A stretch of 64,000 nt of DNA from Paractinoplanes durhamensis (GCF_016862175.1 NZ_BOML01000006.1:1-64000); one strand, 5' to 3'. Shown: positions 1 through 8,833, numbered from the stretch's first letter. A program made the numbers and translations. Notes: a model not told the origin generated them from the letters alone.

Positions 1-320
1 ACCTTGATGTCCAGCTGATCCGTTCGCCGCTTCTGCTCGACGGCGAGCTGAGCCAGCTCGGTGAGTACGGCGCTGTGATGGTTCAGGGCGGTGGTGTGCA
101 GGTTCTGGGTGGCCTCGAACCGATCCATCCGCTGGTCCAGCCGATCGATGGTTCTGCCCTGCTTCACCTGCGTTTCGCGAAGAGCGTTGACCACCTTGAG
201 CATGCCCCGCTGGCTGCTCTGAAGGTCGGCGAGATCTCGATCGACCTTGGCGCGTAACTCAGCTTCGAGCTCCACGCGCTTCTCTACCGCCACCAGGCGC
301 TTCTCGAATTGAGCATTCAT
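1..320 (-). CDS. Coiled-coil protein, C-terminus cut by the window edge
   Basis: The frame is open for 106 codons from an ATG at 318-320 to the left edge, so the C-terminus is missing. GGAGGT at 325-330 lies just upstream of the start and supports it. The visible protein is rich in Glu, Lys, Arg, Gln and Leu with heptad-like spacing throughout, as in a long coiled coil. No catalytic motif, signal peptide or membrane segment is seen. It is divergent from pta. I cannot name a family; a structural or DNA-associated coiled-coil protein is possible. Confidence 0.75.
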   Translation of the reverse strand, partial: MNAQFEKRLVAVEKRVELEAELRAKVDRDLADLQSSQRGMLKVVNALRETQVKQGRTIDRLDQRMDRFEATQNLHTTALNHHSAVLTELAQLAVEQKRRTDQLDIK

Positions 321-392
321 CGGGACCTCCAGGTTTGGTTGGGATGGACCGTACCGAGCACGGCAGACGCCACAAGTGCCACGCATCTGGCC

Positions 393-447
393 TGTGGATA
401 AGGGGGTGACTAGCGCCTAGTGTGCACTAGGCAAGATGTTATCCACA
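393..447. promoter_or_regulatory. Two inverted DnaA boxes around a CCTAGTG/CACTAGG palindrome, upstream of pta
   Basis: TGTGGATAA (393-401) and TTATCCACA (439-447) are perfect DnaA-box sequences in opposite orientation. Between them, CCTAGTG (416-422) and CACTAGG (425-431) form a perfect 7-bp inverted repeat with a 2-bp spacer. TAGTGT at 418-423 could be a -10 box for pta. The layout would suit DnaA or another regulator acting on pta-ackA or on the divergent coiled-coil gene. The matches are seen directly; the function is inferred. Confidence 0.55.
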
Positions 448-498
448 AGAGGACTTTTGGCCCGGCAGGGGGCGGGCCTTCGCCGGTACGTTGGGGGC

Positions 499-2577
499 GT
501 GGCACGAAGCGTCTATGTGGCCGGACTTGGGCCTGGGGTTGGTAAGAGCACCGTTGCGCTCGGCTTGGTCGAGCTGCTCTCCCGCCAGGTGGCTCGGATC
601 GGTGTGTTCCGCCCGCTGCTCCCCGGGCCGGGCGATGACCCCCTGCTGACCCTGCTCACCGAGCGATATCCGGTGATGGCCCCCTACGCCGACTCGTTCG
701 GCGTCACCGCGGCCGAGGCCGGCCAGCTGGTGGCCGACGGCAAGTGGGAGGAGCTGATCGCCCGGATCGTCGAGCGCTACCGCGAGGTCGAGCGGCGCTG
801 CGCCTCGGTGGTGGTGATCGGCAGCGACTTCACCGGCAGCCCGGCGAGCGGTGGCGACGAGATGCCCCGCGAGCTCGGCTTCAACGCCCGGCTCGCGACC
901 GAGTTCGGCAGCGTCGTGATCCCGGTGGTCAGCGGCGAGGGGCGCACCGAGGAGTCGATCGGCGCGGCCGCCCGCAGCGCCTATCACTCGCTGGTCGACC
1001 TCGACGCCACCGTGCTGGCGGTGATCGCCAACCGGGTGCCGGCCGGGGTGCCGCTGCAGCCGGCCGCCGGGTTGCCGGTGCCGATGTGGTCGATTCCCGA
1101 GGTTCCGGCCGTGGCCGCCCCGACCGTCGCCGAGGTGGCCGCGGCCCTCGACGCCACCGTGGTCTCCGGCTCGGAGAGCGCCCTCGACCGGGATGTGCTC
1201 GATTACGTGGTCGGCGCCGCGCACGTGCCCAACATGCTGGAGCACCTGACCGACGGAGCCATGCTGATCACTCCGGGCGACCGGGCCGACCTGCTGGTCG
1301 CCGCGAGCGCCGCGCACGCGGCCGGCAACGTCACGCTGTCCGGGCTGGTGCTGACCCTGGGTGAGGCGCCCGACCCGCGCGCGGTGGCGGTGATCGAGAA
1401 GCTCAACACGGGGCTGGCGATGCTGGTGGTGAAGGCCGACAGCTACCACACGATCGCCTCCGCCTCCCACATCGAGGCGCGGCTGAGCGTCGGCACCCCG
1501 CGCAAGGTCGAGGCGGCGCTGGGCGCGTTCGAGGAGTTCGTCGACACTGCCGAGCTCGCCCGGATCCTCGACGTGGCCCGATCCTCGCGGGTGACCCCGC
1601 TCATGTTCGAGAACGATCTGATCGACAAGGCCCGCGGCGAGCGACGGCACCTGGTGCTGCCGGAGGGCACCGACGAGCGGATCCTGCGCGCCACCGAGAC
1701 GCTGCTGCGCCGTGGCGTCGCCGAGCTGACCCTGCTGGGCGACCGGGCCGAGATCACCCGCCGGGCCCGCGAGCTCGGCGTCGCGATCGGCGGCGCCAAC
1801 CTGGTCGACCCGGAGACGAGCGAGTGGCGCGACCGCTTCGCGTCGCGCTACGCCGAGCTGCGCGCGAAGAGGGGCGTAACGCTGGATCTGGCGTATGACG
1901 TGGTTCGCGACGTCAACTACTTCGGCACCCTGATGGTCGAGGAGGGGTATGCCGACGGCATGGTCTCCGGCGCCAACCACACCACGGCCGCGACCATCCG
2001 CCCCGCCTTCGAGATCATCCGCACGGTGCCGGGCCTGTCGGTCGCCTCCAGCGTGTTCTTCATGCTGCTGGCCGACCGGGTGCTGGTCTACGGCGACTGC
2101 GCGGTCAACCCCGACCCGGACGCCGCGCAGCTGGCCGACATCGCGCTCTCCTCGGCCGACACGGCCGCCGCGTTCGGCATCGAGCCGCGGGTCGCGATGC
2201 TCTCCTACTCGACCGGCAGCTCCGGCGCCGGCGCCGACGTGGAGAAGGTCGCGGCGGCCACCGCGCTGGTCCGCGAGCGCCGGCCCGACCTGCCGGTGGA
2301 GGGCCCGATCCAGTACGACGCGGCGGTCGACCCGGCGGTGGCGGCCACCAAGCTGCCGGACAGCACCGTTGCCGGAAAGGCGACCGTCTTCGTGTTCCCC
2401 GACCTCAATACTGGGAACAACACCTACAAGGCGGTCCAGCGGTCGGCCCACGCGGTTGCGGTCGGGCCGGTCATGCAGGGGCTGCGGCGACCGGTCAACG
2501 ACCTGTCCCGCGGTGCGACGGTCAAGGACATCGTCAACACAGTGGCGATCACGGCGATTCAGGCGGCGGCTCGATGA
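499..2577 (+). CDS. pta: Phosphate acetyltransferase
   Basis: Interconverts acetyl-CoA and acetyl phosphate in the cytoplasm and pairs with the downstream acetate kinase. The 692-aa product has the long bacterial Pta layout: an N-terminal P-loop NTPase-like domain with GPGVGKST at residues 11-18, a middle DRTGG-type region, and a C-terminal PTA/PTB catalytic domain (about residues 365-690) with the family sequence around GMVSGANHTTAATIRPAF. I chose GTG 499 because the protein then begins ARSVYVAGLG, as Pta proteins do. The frame stays open back to ATG 436, but that start overlaps a DnaA box and would add 21 atypical residues. The stop overlaps ackA by 4 bp. Confidence 0.95.
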   Translation: MARSVYVAGLGPGVGKSTVALGLVELLSRQVARIGVFRPLLPGPGDDPLLTLLTERYPVMAPYADSFGVTAAEAGQLVADGKWEELIARIVERYREVERRCASVVVIGSDFTGSPASGGDEMPRELGFNARLATEFGSVVIPVVSGEGRTEESIGAAARSAYHSLVDLDATVLAVIANRVPAGVPLQPAAGLPVPMWSIPEVPAVAAPTVAEVAAALDATVVSGSESALDRDVLDYVVGAAHVPNMLEHLTDGAMLITPGDRADLLVAASAAHAAGNVTLSGLVLTLGEAPDPRAVAVIEKLNTGLAMLVVKADSYHTIASASHIEARLSVGTPRKVEAALGAFEEFVDTAELARILDVARSSRVTPLMFENDLIDKARGERRHLVLPEGTDERILRATETLLRRGVAELTLLGDRAEITRRARELGVAIGGANLVDPETSEWRDRFASRYAELRAKRGVTLDLAYDVVRDVNYFGTLMVEEGYADGMVSGANHTTAATIRPAFEIIRTVPGLSVASSVFFMLLADRVLVYGDCAVNPDPDAAQLADIALSSADTAAAFGIEPRVAMLSYSTGSSGAGADVEKVAAATALVRERRPDLPVEGPIQYDAAVDPAVAATKLPDSTVAGKATVFVFPDLNTGNNTYKAVQRSAHAVAVGPVMQGLRRPVNDLSRGATVKDIVNTVAITAIQAAAR

Positions 2578-3686
2578 CCAGGGTTTTGGTGCTCAACAGC
2601 GGTTCCTCCTCGGTGAAATACCGGCTCTTCGACGGCAGCGCGACGCTGGCGAAGGGGCTGGTCGAGAAGATCGGCGAGCCCGGCGGCGACACGGCCGACC
2701 ATCGGGAGGCGCTGCAGAAGATCATGTCGGCGACCGACCTGGCGGGCCTGGCCGCGGTCGGGCACCGGGTCGTGCACGGCGGCTCCGACTTCACCGAGCC
2801 GACCGTGGTCGACGACGACGTGGTGGCCCGGATAGAGTCGCTGATCCCGCTGGCGCCGCTGCACAACCCGGCCGCGGTGACCGGCCTCGAGGTGGCCCGC
2901 CACCTGCTGCCCGACGTGCCGCAGGTGGCCGTCTTCGACACCGCGTTCCACGCCACCATCCCGCCCGAGGGGGTGACCTGGGCGATCGACGCGGAGTTGG
3001 CGGCCAAGTGGCAGATCCGGCGCTACGGGTTCCACGGCACCTCACACGCGTACGTTGCCCGCCGCACCGCCGAGATCCTCGGCAAGCCGGTCGAGGACAC
3101 CAACGTGATCACCCTGCATCTGGGCAACGGCGCGAGCGCGACCGCGGTGCAGGGCGGCCGCAGCGTGGCCACGTCGATGGGCCTGTCCCCGCTGGACGGC
3201 CTGGTGATGGGCACCCGCAGCGGCTCGATCGACCCGACGGTGATCTTCCACCTGCACCGGGTGGCGGGCATGCCGCTCGACGAGATCGAGGATTCGCTGA
3301 CCCGGCACGGCGGCGTGCTCGGCCTGTGCGGCGACAACGACATGCGCGCCGTCGAGGAGCGCCGCGCGGCCGGTGACCAGGCCGCGACCCTGGCCTTCGC
3401 CGTCTACCTGCGGCGGCTGCGCGAAACCGTCGGCGCCTACCTGGCGGTGCTCGGCCGGGTGGACGCCATCACGTTCACGGCCGGCGTCGGCGAGCACTCC
3501 CCCGAGGTGCGGGCGGAGTCACTCGCCGGTCTGGAACCGCTGGGCATCGCCGTCGACCCGGCCCGCAACGAGGCCGGCGCCACGATCATCTCGCCGGACG
3601 GCAGCCGCACCGCGGTGTGCGTGGTGTCCACCGAGGAAGAGCTGGAGATCGCCGACCAGGCCCGGGCGGCGCTCGGACTGGCTTAG
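2574..3686 (+). CDS. ackA: Acetate kinase
   Basis: Makes ATP and acetate from acetyl phosphate, or the reverse, in the cytoplasm. The 370-aa protein opens with the ASKHA phosphate-1 motif VLNSGSSSVKYRLF and carries GHRVVHGG, the FDTAFH segment, GFHGTSHAYV, HLGNGAS, and FTAGVGEHSPEVR near the C-terminus, all acetate kinase signatures. It overlaps pta by an ATGA junction, so the two are co-transcribed and probably translationally coupled. It is slightly shorter than the roughly 400-aa family norm but lacks no visible core motif. Confidence 0.96.
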   Translation: MTRVLVLNSGSSSVKYRLFDGSATLAKGLVEKIGEPGGDTADHREALQKIMSATDLAGLAAVGHRVVHGGSDFTEPTVVDDDVVARIESLIPLAPLHNPAAVTGLEVARHLLPDVPQVAVFDTAFHATIPPEGVTWAIDAELAAKWQIRRYGFHGTSHAYVARRTAEILGKPVEDTNVITLHLGNGASATAVQGGRSVATSMGLSPLDGLVMGTRSGSIDPTVIFHLHRVAGMPLDEIEDSLTRHGGVLGLCGDNDMRAVEERRAAGDQAATLAFAVYLRRLRETVGAYLAVLGRVDAITFTAGVGEHSPEVRAESLAGLEPLGIAVDPARNEAGATIISPDGSRTAVCVVSTEEELEIADQARAALGLA

Positions 3687-3712
3687 GCGGCGCGAGCTCA
3701 AGAAGCGCTGAC

Positions 3713-3880
3713 TTAGGAGGCCAGCCAGACGACGAGGCCGATCAGCACGACGGCGACGACCGCGCCGGCGATGATCAGCGGGGTCTTGGAGGAGGGTGCG
3801 GCCGGCTCCTGCGGGGTGCTCTGGGTGAAGGCCCGGAACGCCTCGGTGTTGCCGCTCGGATCGACGCTGTTGTCAGACAT
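3713..3880 (-). CDS. Small single-span membrane protein (55 aa)
   Basis: The 55-residue product has a polar, Pro/Ser-rich N-terminal half and one C-terminal hydrophobic helix (LIIAGAVVAVVLIGLVVWL), giving a tail-anchored or type II topology. A longer reading frame exists, but TATGGT at 3888-3893 stands 7 nt before the ATG at 3880, the spacing of a leaderless transcript, so I chose this start. It converges on ackA. The function is unknown. Confidence 0.7.
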   Translation of the reverse strand: MSDNSVDPSGNTEAFRAFTQSTPQEPAAPSSKTPLIIAGAVVAVVLIGLVVWLAS

Positions 3881-4013
3881 GGCCAAGACCATAGCGAAAA
3901 GACGCTCGGCCGCCGACTCCCCCACCCGAGCGGTGATGTCGCCTACCAGGAGAAATTCACCCGGTCCGGCAATTTCACCCCTTCGTGGGTGTGTTGGGTC
4001 GTAGCGTCGGCTC

Positions 4014-4955
4014 ATGGGAGCGGGGCGGCTGGCGTGGGCGGCGGTGGCCCTGGTGCTCGTGTTGACGACCGGCGGCTGCTCCCGGTCGCCCGTCCCGGAG
4101 GCCGGCTCCCCGCCCGCGACAGCGCCGGCCGAGTTCCCGCCGATGCCCGACTACCCGACCTATCCGGTCGGGGTGCGCCGCTTGGACCTGCACCGAGGCC
4201 ACAGTCGCCCGCTGCCCACGCTGATCTTCTACCCGGCGACACCGACGGGGACGGCCCCGGCCGCGGGCCGCTTCCCGCTCGTGCTTTTCAGCCACGGGCT
4301 GTCCGGCTCGGCCGAGCGCTACTCCGCCGCGTTCGCCGCCGCCGGCTTCATCGTCGCCGCGCCGACCTACCCGCACACGAGCGAGTTCACCACCGACTTC
4401 CGGCGGGCCGACATCGTGCACCAGCCGGCCGACGCCCGCTACGTCCTGTCCCGCGTACTCCGCCTCAACTACACCCGCACCGACCCACTCTGGCATCGGA
4501 TCGACGCCGAGCATCAGGCCGCGATCGGGCATTCGGCCGGCGGCTACACCACGACCGGACTGTTCACCGCCGGCCACGATCCGCGGCTGCGGGCCGGCAT
4601 CGTGATGGCCGGCTGGGCGGCGCCGGGCGCGTTCGCCGGACCGCCGGCTCGCATGCTGTTCCTGCAGGGTACGGCCGACCCGGTGGTGCCGCGGACGGTG
4701 AGCCACGCGGCCTGGGAGCGGATCCCGTGGCCCAAGGCTTACATGTTCCTGCGCCACAACTCGCACGCCACCTACCTGCGGCCGGGCGACCTCGGCTACG
4801 ACACGATGCGGGTCACGGTGATCGACTTCCTGCGCTGGACACTGACCGGCGACGAATCCGCCCGCCGCCGGCTGCCCCGGATGGTCTGCAGCTCGGGCCC
4901 AGCTGACGCACAGGTATCGACTGCACAATGGGCCCGGTGCAACGGCGTACCTTGA
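4014..4955 (+). CDS. Secreted lipoprotein, alpha/beta hydrolase fold
   Basis: The 313-aa protein has a lipoprotein signal peptide with a lipobox ending at GGC (Cys 22). The mature part is an alpha/beta hydrolase: oxyanion strand LVLFSHGLSG, nucleophile elbow GHSAGG with Ser174, a likely acid Asp222 in GTADPVVP, and a likely base His251 in HNSHATY. It resembles bacterial proteins related to PAF-acetylhydrolase and dienelactone hydrolase; the substrate cannot be read from sequence. TAGCGT at 4002-4007 lies 6 nt before the ATG, so it is probably leaderless. The next gene is a paralogue that overlaps it by 28 bp, suggesting tandem duplication and co-expression. Confidence 0.88.
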   Translation: MGAGRLAWAAVALVLVLTTGGCSRSPVPEAGSPPATAPAEFPPMPDYPTYPVGVRRLDLHRGHSRPLPTLIFYPATPTGTAPAAGRFPLVLFSHGLSGSAERYSAAFAAAGFIVAAPTYPHTSEFTTDFRRADIVHQPADARYVLSRVLRLNYTRTDPLWHRIDAEHQAAIGHSAGGYTTTGLFTAGHDPRLRAGIVMAGWAAPGAFAGPPARMLFLQGTADPVVPRTVSHAAWERIPWPKAYMFLRHNSHATYLRPGDLGYDTMRVTVIDFLRWTLTGDESARRRLPRMVCSSGPADAQVSTAQWARCNGVP

Positions 4956-5857
4956 TCAAAGTCCTTGTCGCAGCAGGCGCTACGGCCGCGGTGGCCGCGT
5001 GTTCGACGTCGAAGGCGTCCACGACGGCTCAACAACCGATCAGCAGCGCACCGGCGACAAAGGCGAGCGACGCGGGCGAGGCGAGCGACGCGGGCGAGGC
5101 GAGCGAAGCCGCCGACACCGCGCCGGCCGAGGCCTTCGAGATCCAGACCACGGAGGTGTCGTTCAGCCGTGGCGACGACCGGCCGCTGCCGACCACGATC
5201 TGGCACCCGGCCAGCGGTGGCCCGTTCCCGCTGATCCTGTTCAGCCACGGCCTGACCGCCAAGCCCAGCAACTACGCCGAGCTGATCACCACGTGGGCGA
5301 AGGCCGGGTTCATCGTCGCCGCCCCCGCCTACCCGCACACCTCGGAAGGGGTGCGCGACTTCAACGCGGTGGACGTGGTCAACCAGCCGGCCGACGCCAG
5401 TTATGTGATCGGCGAGCTGCTGAAGAAATACCCGGACTGGATCGACACCGACCGGATCGCGGCGGGCGGCCATTCCGCGGGTGGGGTGACGACGCTCGGC
5501 ATGTTCACCGGCAACCGGGACGCCAGGCTGACCGCGGGCCTGGTGCTGGCCGGCCGGCAGCTGATCGTGACCCCGTTGAAGGGCACCGAGGCGCCGATCA
5601 TGTTCGTGCACGGCCGGAAGGACGACACCGTCGCCTACGCGGATGCCCGGTCCGTCTTCGACGCCATGACCTGGCCCGGGGCGTTCCTCACCGTCACCAA
5701 GGGCAACCACAACTTCACCGAAGGATCACTGAGCGTCATCGTCGAGACGACCACCGATTACTGGCGGTGGAGTCTCTACGGCGACGAGACCGCGAAGTCC
5801 CGGCTGACGGCGGACGCGACGAAGGGCGGCCTGGCAACGCTGACCGACCGCCTGTGA
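4928..5857 (+). CDS. Secreted lipoprotein, alpha/beta hydrolase fold (paralogue of the upstream gene)
   Basis: The 309-aa protein begins with a twin-arginine-like n-region (RRTLIK) and a lipobox ending in AAC, so it may leave by Tat as a lipoprotein. A low-complexity Ala/Ser/Asp/Gly/Glu linker follows, made by an 18-bp unit repeated about 2.7 times around 5065-5110 (ASDAGE units). The catalytic domain parallels its neighbour: LILFSHGL, GHSAGG with Ser183, Asp232 or Asp233 in GRKDD, and His261 in NHNF. The substrate is unknown. A GTG at 4937 is an alternative start that would leave the RR motif at the very N-terminus. Confidence 0.87.
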   Translation: MGPVQRRTLIKVLVAAGATAAVAACSTSKASTTAQQPISSAPATKASDAGEASDAGEASEAADTAPAEAFEIQTTEVSFSRGDDRPLPTTIWHPASGGPFPLILFSHGLTAKPSNYAELITTWAKAGFIVAAPAYPHTSEGVRDFNAVDVVNQPADASYVIGELLKKYPDWIDTDRIAAGGHSAGGVTTLGMFTGNRDARLTAGLVLAGRQLIVTPLKGTEAPIMFVHGRKDDTVAYADARSVFDAMTWPGAFLTVTKGNHNFTEGSLSVIVETTTDYWRWSLYGDETAKSRLTADATKGGLATLTDRL

Positions 5858-5861
5858 GACC

Positions 5862-6812
5862 TCAGTGCAGGAAGTCGAGCGCGACCTTGCCGAACACGTC
5901 GCCCGACTCCAGGTGGGCGAAGGCGTCGGCCACCGCGCTGAATCCGTAGGTCGAGTCGATCACCGGCCGAATATCCTTCGCGACCAGCAGATCCATCAGG
6001 TCGGCCAGCTCCGGCAGCATCCCCATCACGCTGCCGAGCAGTTCGAGCCGCATCGCGAACAGCCGCCGCAGGTCGACGGTGGCGAGATGCCCGCCGGTGG
6101 CGCCGCAAACGACGATCCGGGCACCCGGGGCCGCACATTTCATCGAATGCTCGAAGGTCGGCGCCCCCACCGACTCGATCACGATGTCGACCCGCTCCGG
6201 AAGCCGCGCGCCGGGCCGCACCGGCACCGCCCCGAGCGCCTCGATCTTGTCCCGTTTCCCCTGGTCACGACTGGTGGCATAGACCGTCTTGCCCAACGCC
6301 ACGGCCAGCGCGACGGCGGCCGTCGCCACCCCGCCGCCGGCGCCTTGCACCAGCACCGACGAGGCCACGTCGACGCGCCCGCGGGTGACGAGCATGTGAT
6401 ACGCCGTCAGCCAGGCGGTCGGCAGGCACGCCGCATCCAGGAAGGACAGCCCGGCCGGCTTGGGAATCAGATTGTCCCGAGGCACCGCGACACGCTCCGC
6501 AAGCGTGCCCGGATAACGCTCCGAAAGCAGCGACAGCCCACGCGGATCCCGCTCGTCCGGCACCACCGGATAGATCACCACTTCGTCACCCTCCGGAGTG
6601 ATCCCGGCGGCGTCACACCCGAGAATCATCGGCAGCCGATCACCCGGCAGCCCGACCCCACGCAAAGACCACAGGTCATGGTGGTTGAGCGAGGCCGCCC
6701 GCACCTCGACACTCACCCACCCGTCCGGAACGACGGGCTCCGCAACATCACCCACGGTAAGGGCACGCAACGGCCGATCAGCATCAGCGGCGGTGGCAGA
6801 GGCAGCACGCAT
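5862..6812 (-). CDS. MDR-superfamily zinc-free alcohol dehydrogenase / quinone oxidoreductase
   Basis: The 316-aa protein has a GroES-like N-terminal domain with the segment SLNHHDLWSLRG and a Rossmann domain with the nucleotide-binding sequence VQGAGGGVATAAVALAVALG (about residues 155-175), typical of zinc-independent quinone oxidoreductases using NADPH. The structural-zinc cysteine cluster of classical alcohol dehydrogenases is absent. The start fits a leaderless transcript: TAAGGT on the minus strand (6819-6824) is 6 nt before ATG 6812. It converges with the hydrolase pair and ends 4 bp from it. The substrate is unknown. Confidence 0.88.
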   Translation of the reverse strand: MRAASATAADADRPLRALTVGDVAEPVVPDGWVSVEVRAASLNHHDLWSLRGVGLPGDRLPMILGCDAAGITPEGDEVVIYPVVPDERDPRGLSLLSERYPGTLAERVAVPRDNLIPKPAGLSFLDAACLPTAWLTAYHMLVTRGRVDVASSVLVQGAGGGVATAAVALAVALGKTVYATSRDQGKRDKIEALGAVPVRPGARLPERVDIVIESVGAPTFEHSMKCAAPGARIVVCGATGGHLATVDLRRLFAMRLELLGSVMGMLPELADLMDLLVAKDIRPVIDSTYGFSAVADAFAHLESGDVFGKVALDFLH

Positions 6813-6958
6813 CCTGCGACCTTATAAGCCTTAAAAGATCAACCTCGACGAGTACGCGGCCGAACGTCCACAACCGCACCAGTCCCGAACCCGCCTGCTC
6901 AGCCCCGGCCGTAGCCACTCACCCTCCCCGCGCCACCACCGGCCAGGAGGGTGGAGGC

Positions 6959-7031
6959 CGCCTCGCGCGAGAGTCGCGCTATGGCCGGTTTCGGCAGGTG
7001 GTCGCGGTGCTTGGCGGGGGCGGCCATGGTT
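6959..7031. repeat. Dispersed intergenic repeat, copy A
   Basis: This stretch aligns with 42562-42634 at roughly four fifths identity, including an unbroken 17-base match (CTTGGCGGGGGCGGCCA). Both copies lie between genes and begin with a GC-rich hairpin; here GCGCGA and TCGCGC pair around GAG. The rest of the 6813-7125 gap holds only the terminator at 7074-7107. No protein is credible here: a short minus-strand frame exists in both copies but differs elsewhere. It may be a family of structured repeats in this genome. Confidence 0.6.
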
Positions 7032-7073
7032 CGGCGGGAGGGCTTCCGGCGTACTCAAAAAGGTTTGAGACAG

Positions 7074-7107
7074 CGAAAGACCCGGCGGAGAATCGCCGGG
7101 CCTTTCG
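7074..7107. terminator. Rho-independent-like hairpin downstream of malic enzyme
   Basis: CGAAAG + CCCGGCG pairs with CGCCGGG + CTTTCG around a GAGAAT loop, with one unpaired base on each side. It lies 19 bp beyond the stop of the minus-strand malic enzyme gene and should end that transcript. Confidence 0.75.
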
Positions 7108-7125
7108 TTCGGATCTGGGCTTGGG

Positions 7126-8385
7126 TCAGTGGTTCGGCTGCGAGGTTGTCGCGTCCGCGGTGGCCGGGGCGGCAGGGGTGGCCGGGGTGACCTCGCGGCG
7201 GGCCACGCCGTCGCGGGAAGCTGCCGCCGAGACCGCGGCGGCGACCGCCGGGGCCACCCGCGGGTCCAGCGGCGACGGGACGATCGCGTCGGCGCGCAGG
7301 TCGTCCGCGACGATCTCGGCGATCGCCTCGGCCGCGGCCACCTTCATCGCGGGGGTGATCGTGGTGGCCCGGGAGTCCAGGGCACCGCGGAAGATTCCCG
7401 GGAAGGCCAGAACGTTGTTGATCTGGTTGGGGAAGTCGCTGCGGCCGGTGGCGACGATCGCGGCGTACTTGTGGGCGATCGTCGGGTGGACCTCGGGGGT
7501 CGGGTTGGCCAGGGCGAAGATGATGGCGCCGGGGGCCATGCCGGCCAGCGCGCTCTCCTCGATGGCGCCGCCGGAGACGCCGATCAGCACGTCCGCGCCG
7601 ATCAGGGCCTCGGTCATGCCGCCGCTGCGGCCGGAGAAGTTGGTGGTGGCGGCCAGGTCGGCCTTCACCGAGGTCAGGTCGCCGCGGTCGGCGTGGATGA
7701 TGCCGCGCGAGTCGCAGACGATGACGTTCGCGCCGTCGATGCCGGCCGCGATCAGGGTCTGGGTGATCGCCACGCCGGCCGCACCGGCGCCGCTGATCAC
7801 GACGCGCAGGTCGCCGAACTGGCGGCCGAGCAGCTTCGCCGCGTTGCGCAGGGCGGCGAGAGTGACCACCGCGGTGCCGTGCTGGTCGTCGTGGAAGACC
7901 GGGATGTCCAGCTCGGCGTCGAGGCGCCGCTCGATCTCGAAGCAGCGCGGGGCGCTGATGTCCTCGAGGTTGATGCCGCCGAACGACGGCGCCAGCGCCT
8001 TGACCACCGCGATGATGCCCTCGACGTCCTGGGTGTCCAGGCAGATCGGGATCGAGTCGACCCCGCCGAACTGCTTGAACAGGATCGCCTTGCCCTCCAT
8101 GACCGGCATCGCGGCCTTGGGGCCGATGTTCCCGAGGCCCAGCACCGCGGAGCCGTCGGTGACGACGGCGACCGTGTTGGCCGTCCAGGTGTAGTCGGGG
8201 TAGAGCGCGGGGTCCTCGGCGATGGCCTCGCAGACCCGGGCGACGCCGGGGGTGTAGGCGAGGGACAGGTCGTCGCGGCTGGCCAGCGAGACGGTCGGGC
8301 TGATCGACATCTTGCCGTGTTTATGCAGGTCGAAGACCGGATCGGCGGCGAGAGAGGGGTCGAGTTCGAAACTGAAGAAAGACAT
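7126..8385 (-). CDS. NAD(P)-dependent malic enzyme
   Basis: Oxidatively decarboxylates malate to pyruvate, an anaplerotic/NAD(P)H-producing step. The 419-aa protein has the short bacterial malic enzyme layout: the catalytic-domain sequence SLAYTPGVARVC near residue 40, the GLGNIGPKAAMPVMEGKA block, the metal-site segment VFHDDQHGTAVV (about residue 155), and a Rossmann NAD domain with VISGAGAAGVA. There is no fused phosphotransacetylase domain. I chose ATG 8385 because GGAGT sits 5 nt upstream and the protein then starts as family members do; a frame to 8490 is open but atypical. Confidence 0.93.
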   Translation of the reverse strand: MSFFSFELDPSLAADPVFDLHKHGKMSISPTVSLASRDDLSLAYTPGVARVCEAIAEDPALYPDYTWTANTVAVVTDGSAVLGLGNIGPKAAMPVMEGKAILFKQFGGVDSIPICLDTQDVEGIIAVVKALAPSFGGINLEDISAPRCFEIERRLDAELDIPVFHDDQHGTAVVTLAALRNAAKLLGRQFGDLRVVISGAGAAGVAITQTLIAAGIDGANVIVCDSRGIIHADRGDLTSVKADLAATTNFSGRSGGMTEALIGADVLIGVSGGAIEESALAGMAPGAIIFALANPTPEVHPTIAHKYAAIVATGRSDFPNQINNVLAFPGIFRGALDSRATTITPAMKVAAAEAIAEIVADDLRADAIVPSPLDPRVAPAVAAAVSAAASRDGVARREVTPATPAAPATADATTSQPNH

Positions 8386-8524
8386 GGGGACTCCACACGG
8401 CATCGGCATTGACACGGTGCACCGGCTCGGTCCTCGGTCGCGAATGGGCGCCGAGCGGCGGTGCGATGCGGGGATCACCCGGGGTAGCAACCGCTGCGCG
8501 GGTGTGCGCTGCGGTTCTAGGACA

Positions 8525-8833
8525 CTAACCTAGCCGACCTACGCGCGGGTAGTAGCGAATTAAGACTCGGCCGATGACATCAGCCACTCCGTACCGCCGG
8601 GAGTCGTCCTCGATCAGCTGGTTGTCGCCCTGGATCCACCATCCGCCGTCCTGCTCGTGTAGGGCCCGCTTGACCACCAGCAGGTCGGGGCGGCTGCGGA
8701 AGCGCGCGACCACGACGTCGCCGGCCCGCACCCGTCCCCCGCGCCGCACCAGCAACGCGTCACCGGACCGCAGAGCGGGCACCATCGACGGACCGTTCAC
8801 CAAGACAGCGAACAGTGGTAATTGCCATCTCAA
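8525..8833 (-). CDS. sodX: Nickel-SOD maturation protease (S26 signal-peptidase family)
   Basis: The 102-aa protein is a minimal S26 peptidase: catalytic Ser16 in NGPSMVPAL and general-base Lys55 in LLVVKRAL, with the box-E-like GDN motif. In actinobacteria this short form sits beside sodN and removes the SodN leader so that His1 of the mature enzyme can bind nickel. The divergent position relative to sodN (86 bp apart) supports that role. The start is TTG 8833, with GGAGG 9 nt upstream; an ATG between them is closed after two codons. Confidence 0.88.
   Translation of the reverse strand: MRWQLPLFAVLVNGPSMVPALRSGDALLVRRGGRVRAGDVVVARFRSRPDLLVVKRALHEQDGGWWIQGDNQLIEDDSRRYGVADVIGRVLIRYYPRVGRLG

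Noticed and set aside
436-498. ATG 436 as the pta start
   Set aside because: The 21 extra residues do not resemble Pta proteins, the start codon abuts a DnaA box, and GTG 499 gives the family N-terminus.
439-2451. Long open frame on the minus strand opposite pta (670 codons)
   Set aside because: It is the antisense shadow of a high-GC gene, with no start signal or recognisable domain, while pta is certain.
5065-5115. CRISPR-like tandem repeat
   Set aside because: The 18-bp units are in frame within a lipoprotein linker (ASDAGE repeats) and there are no spacers.
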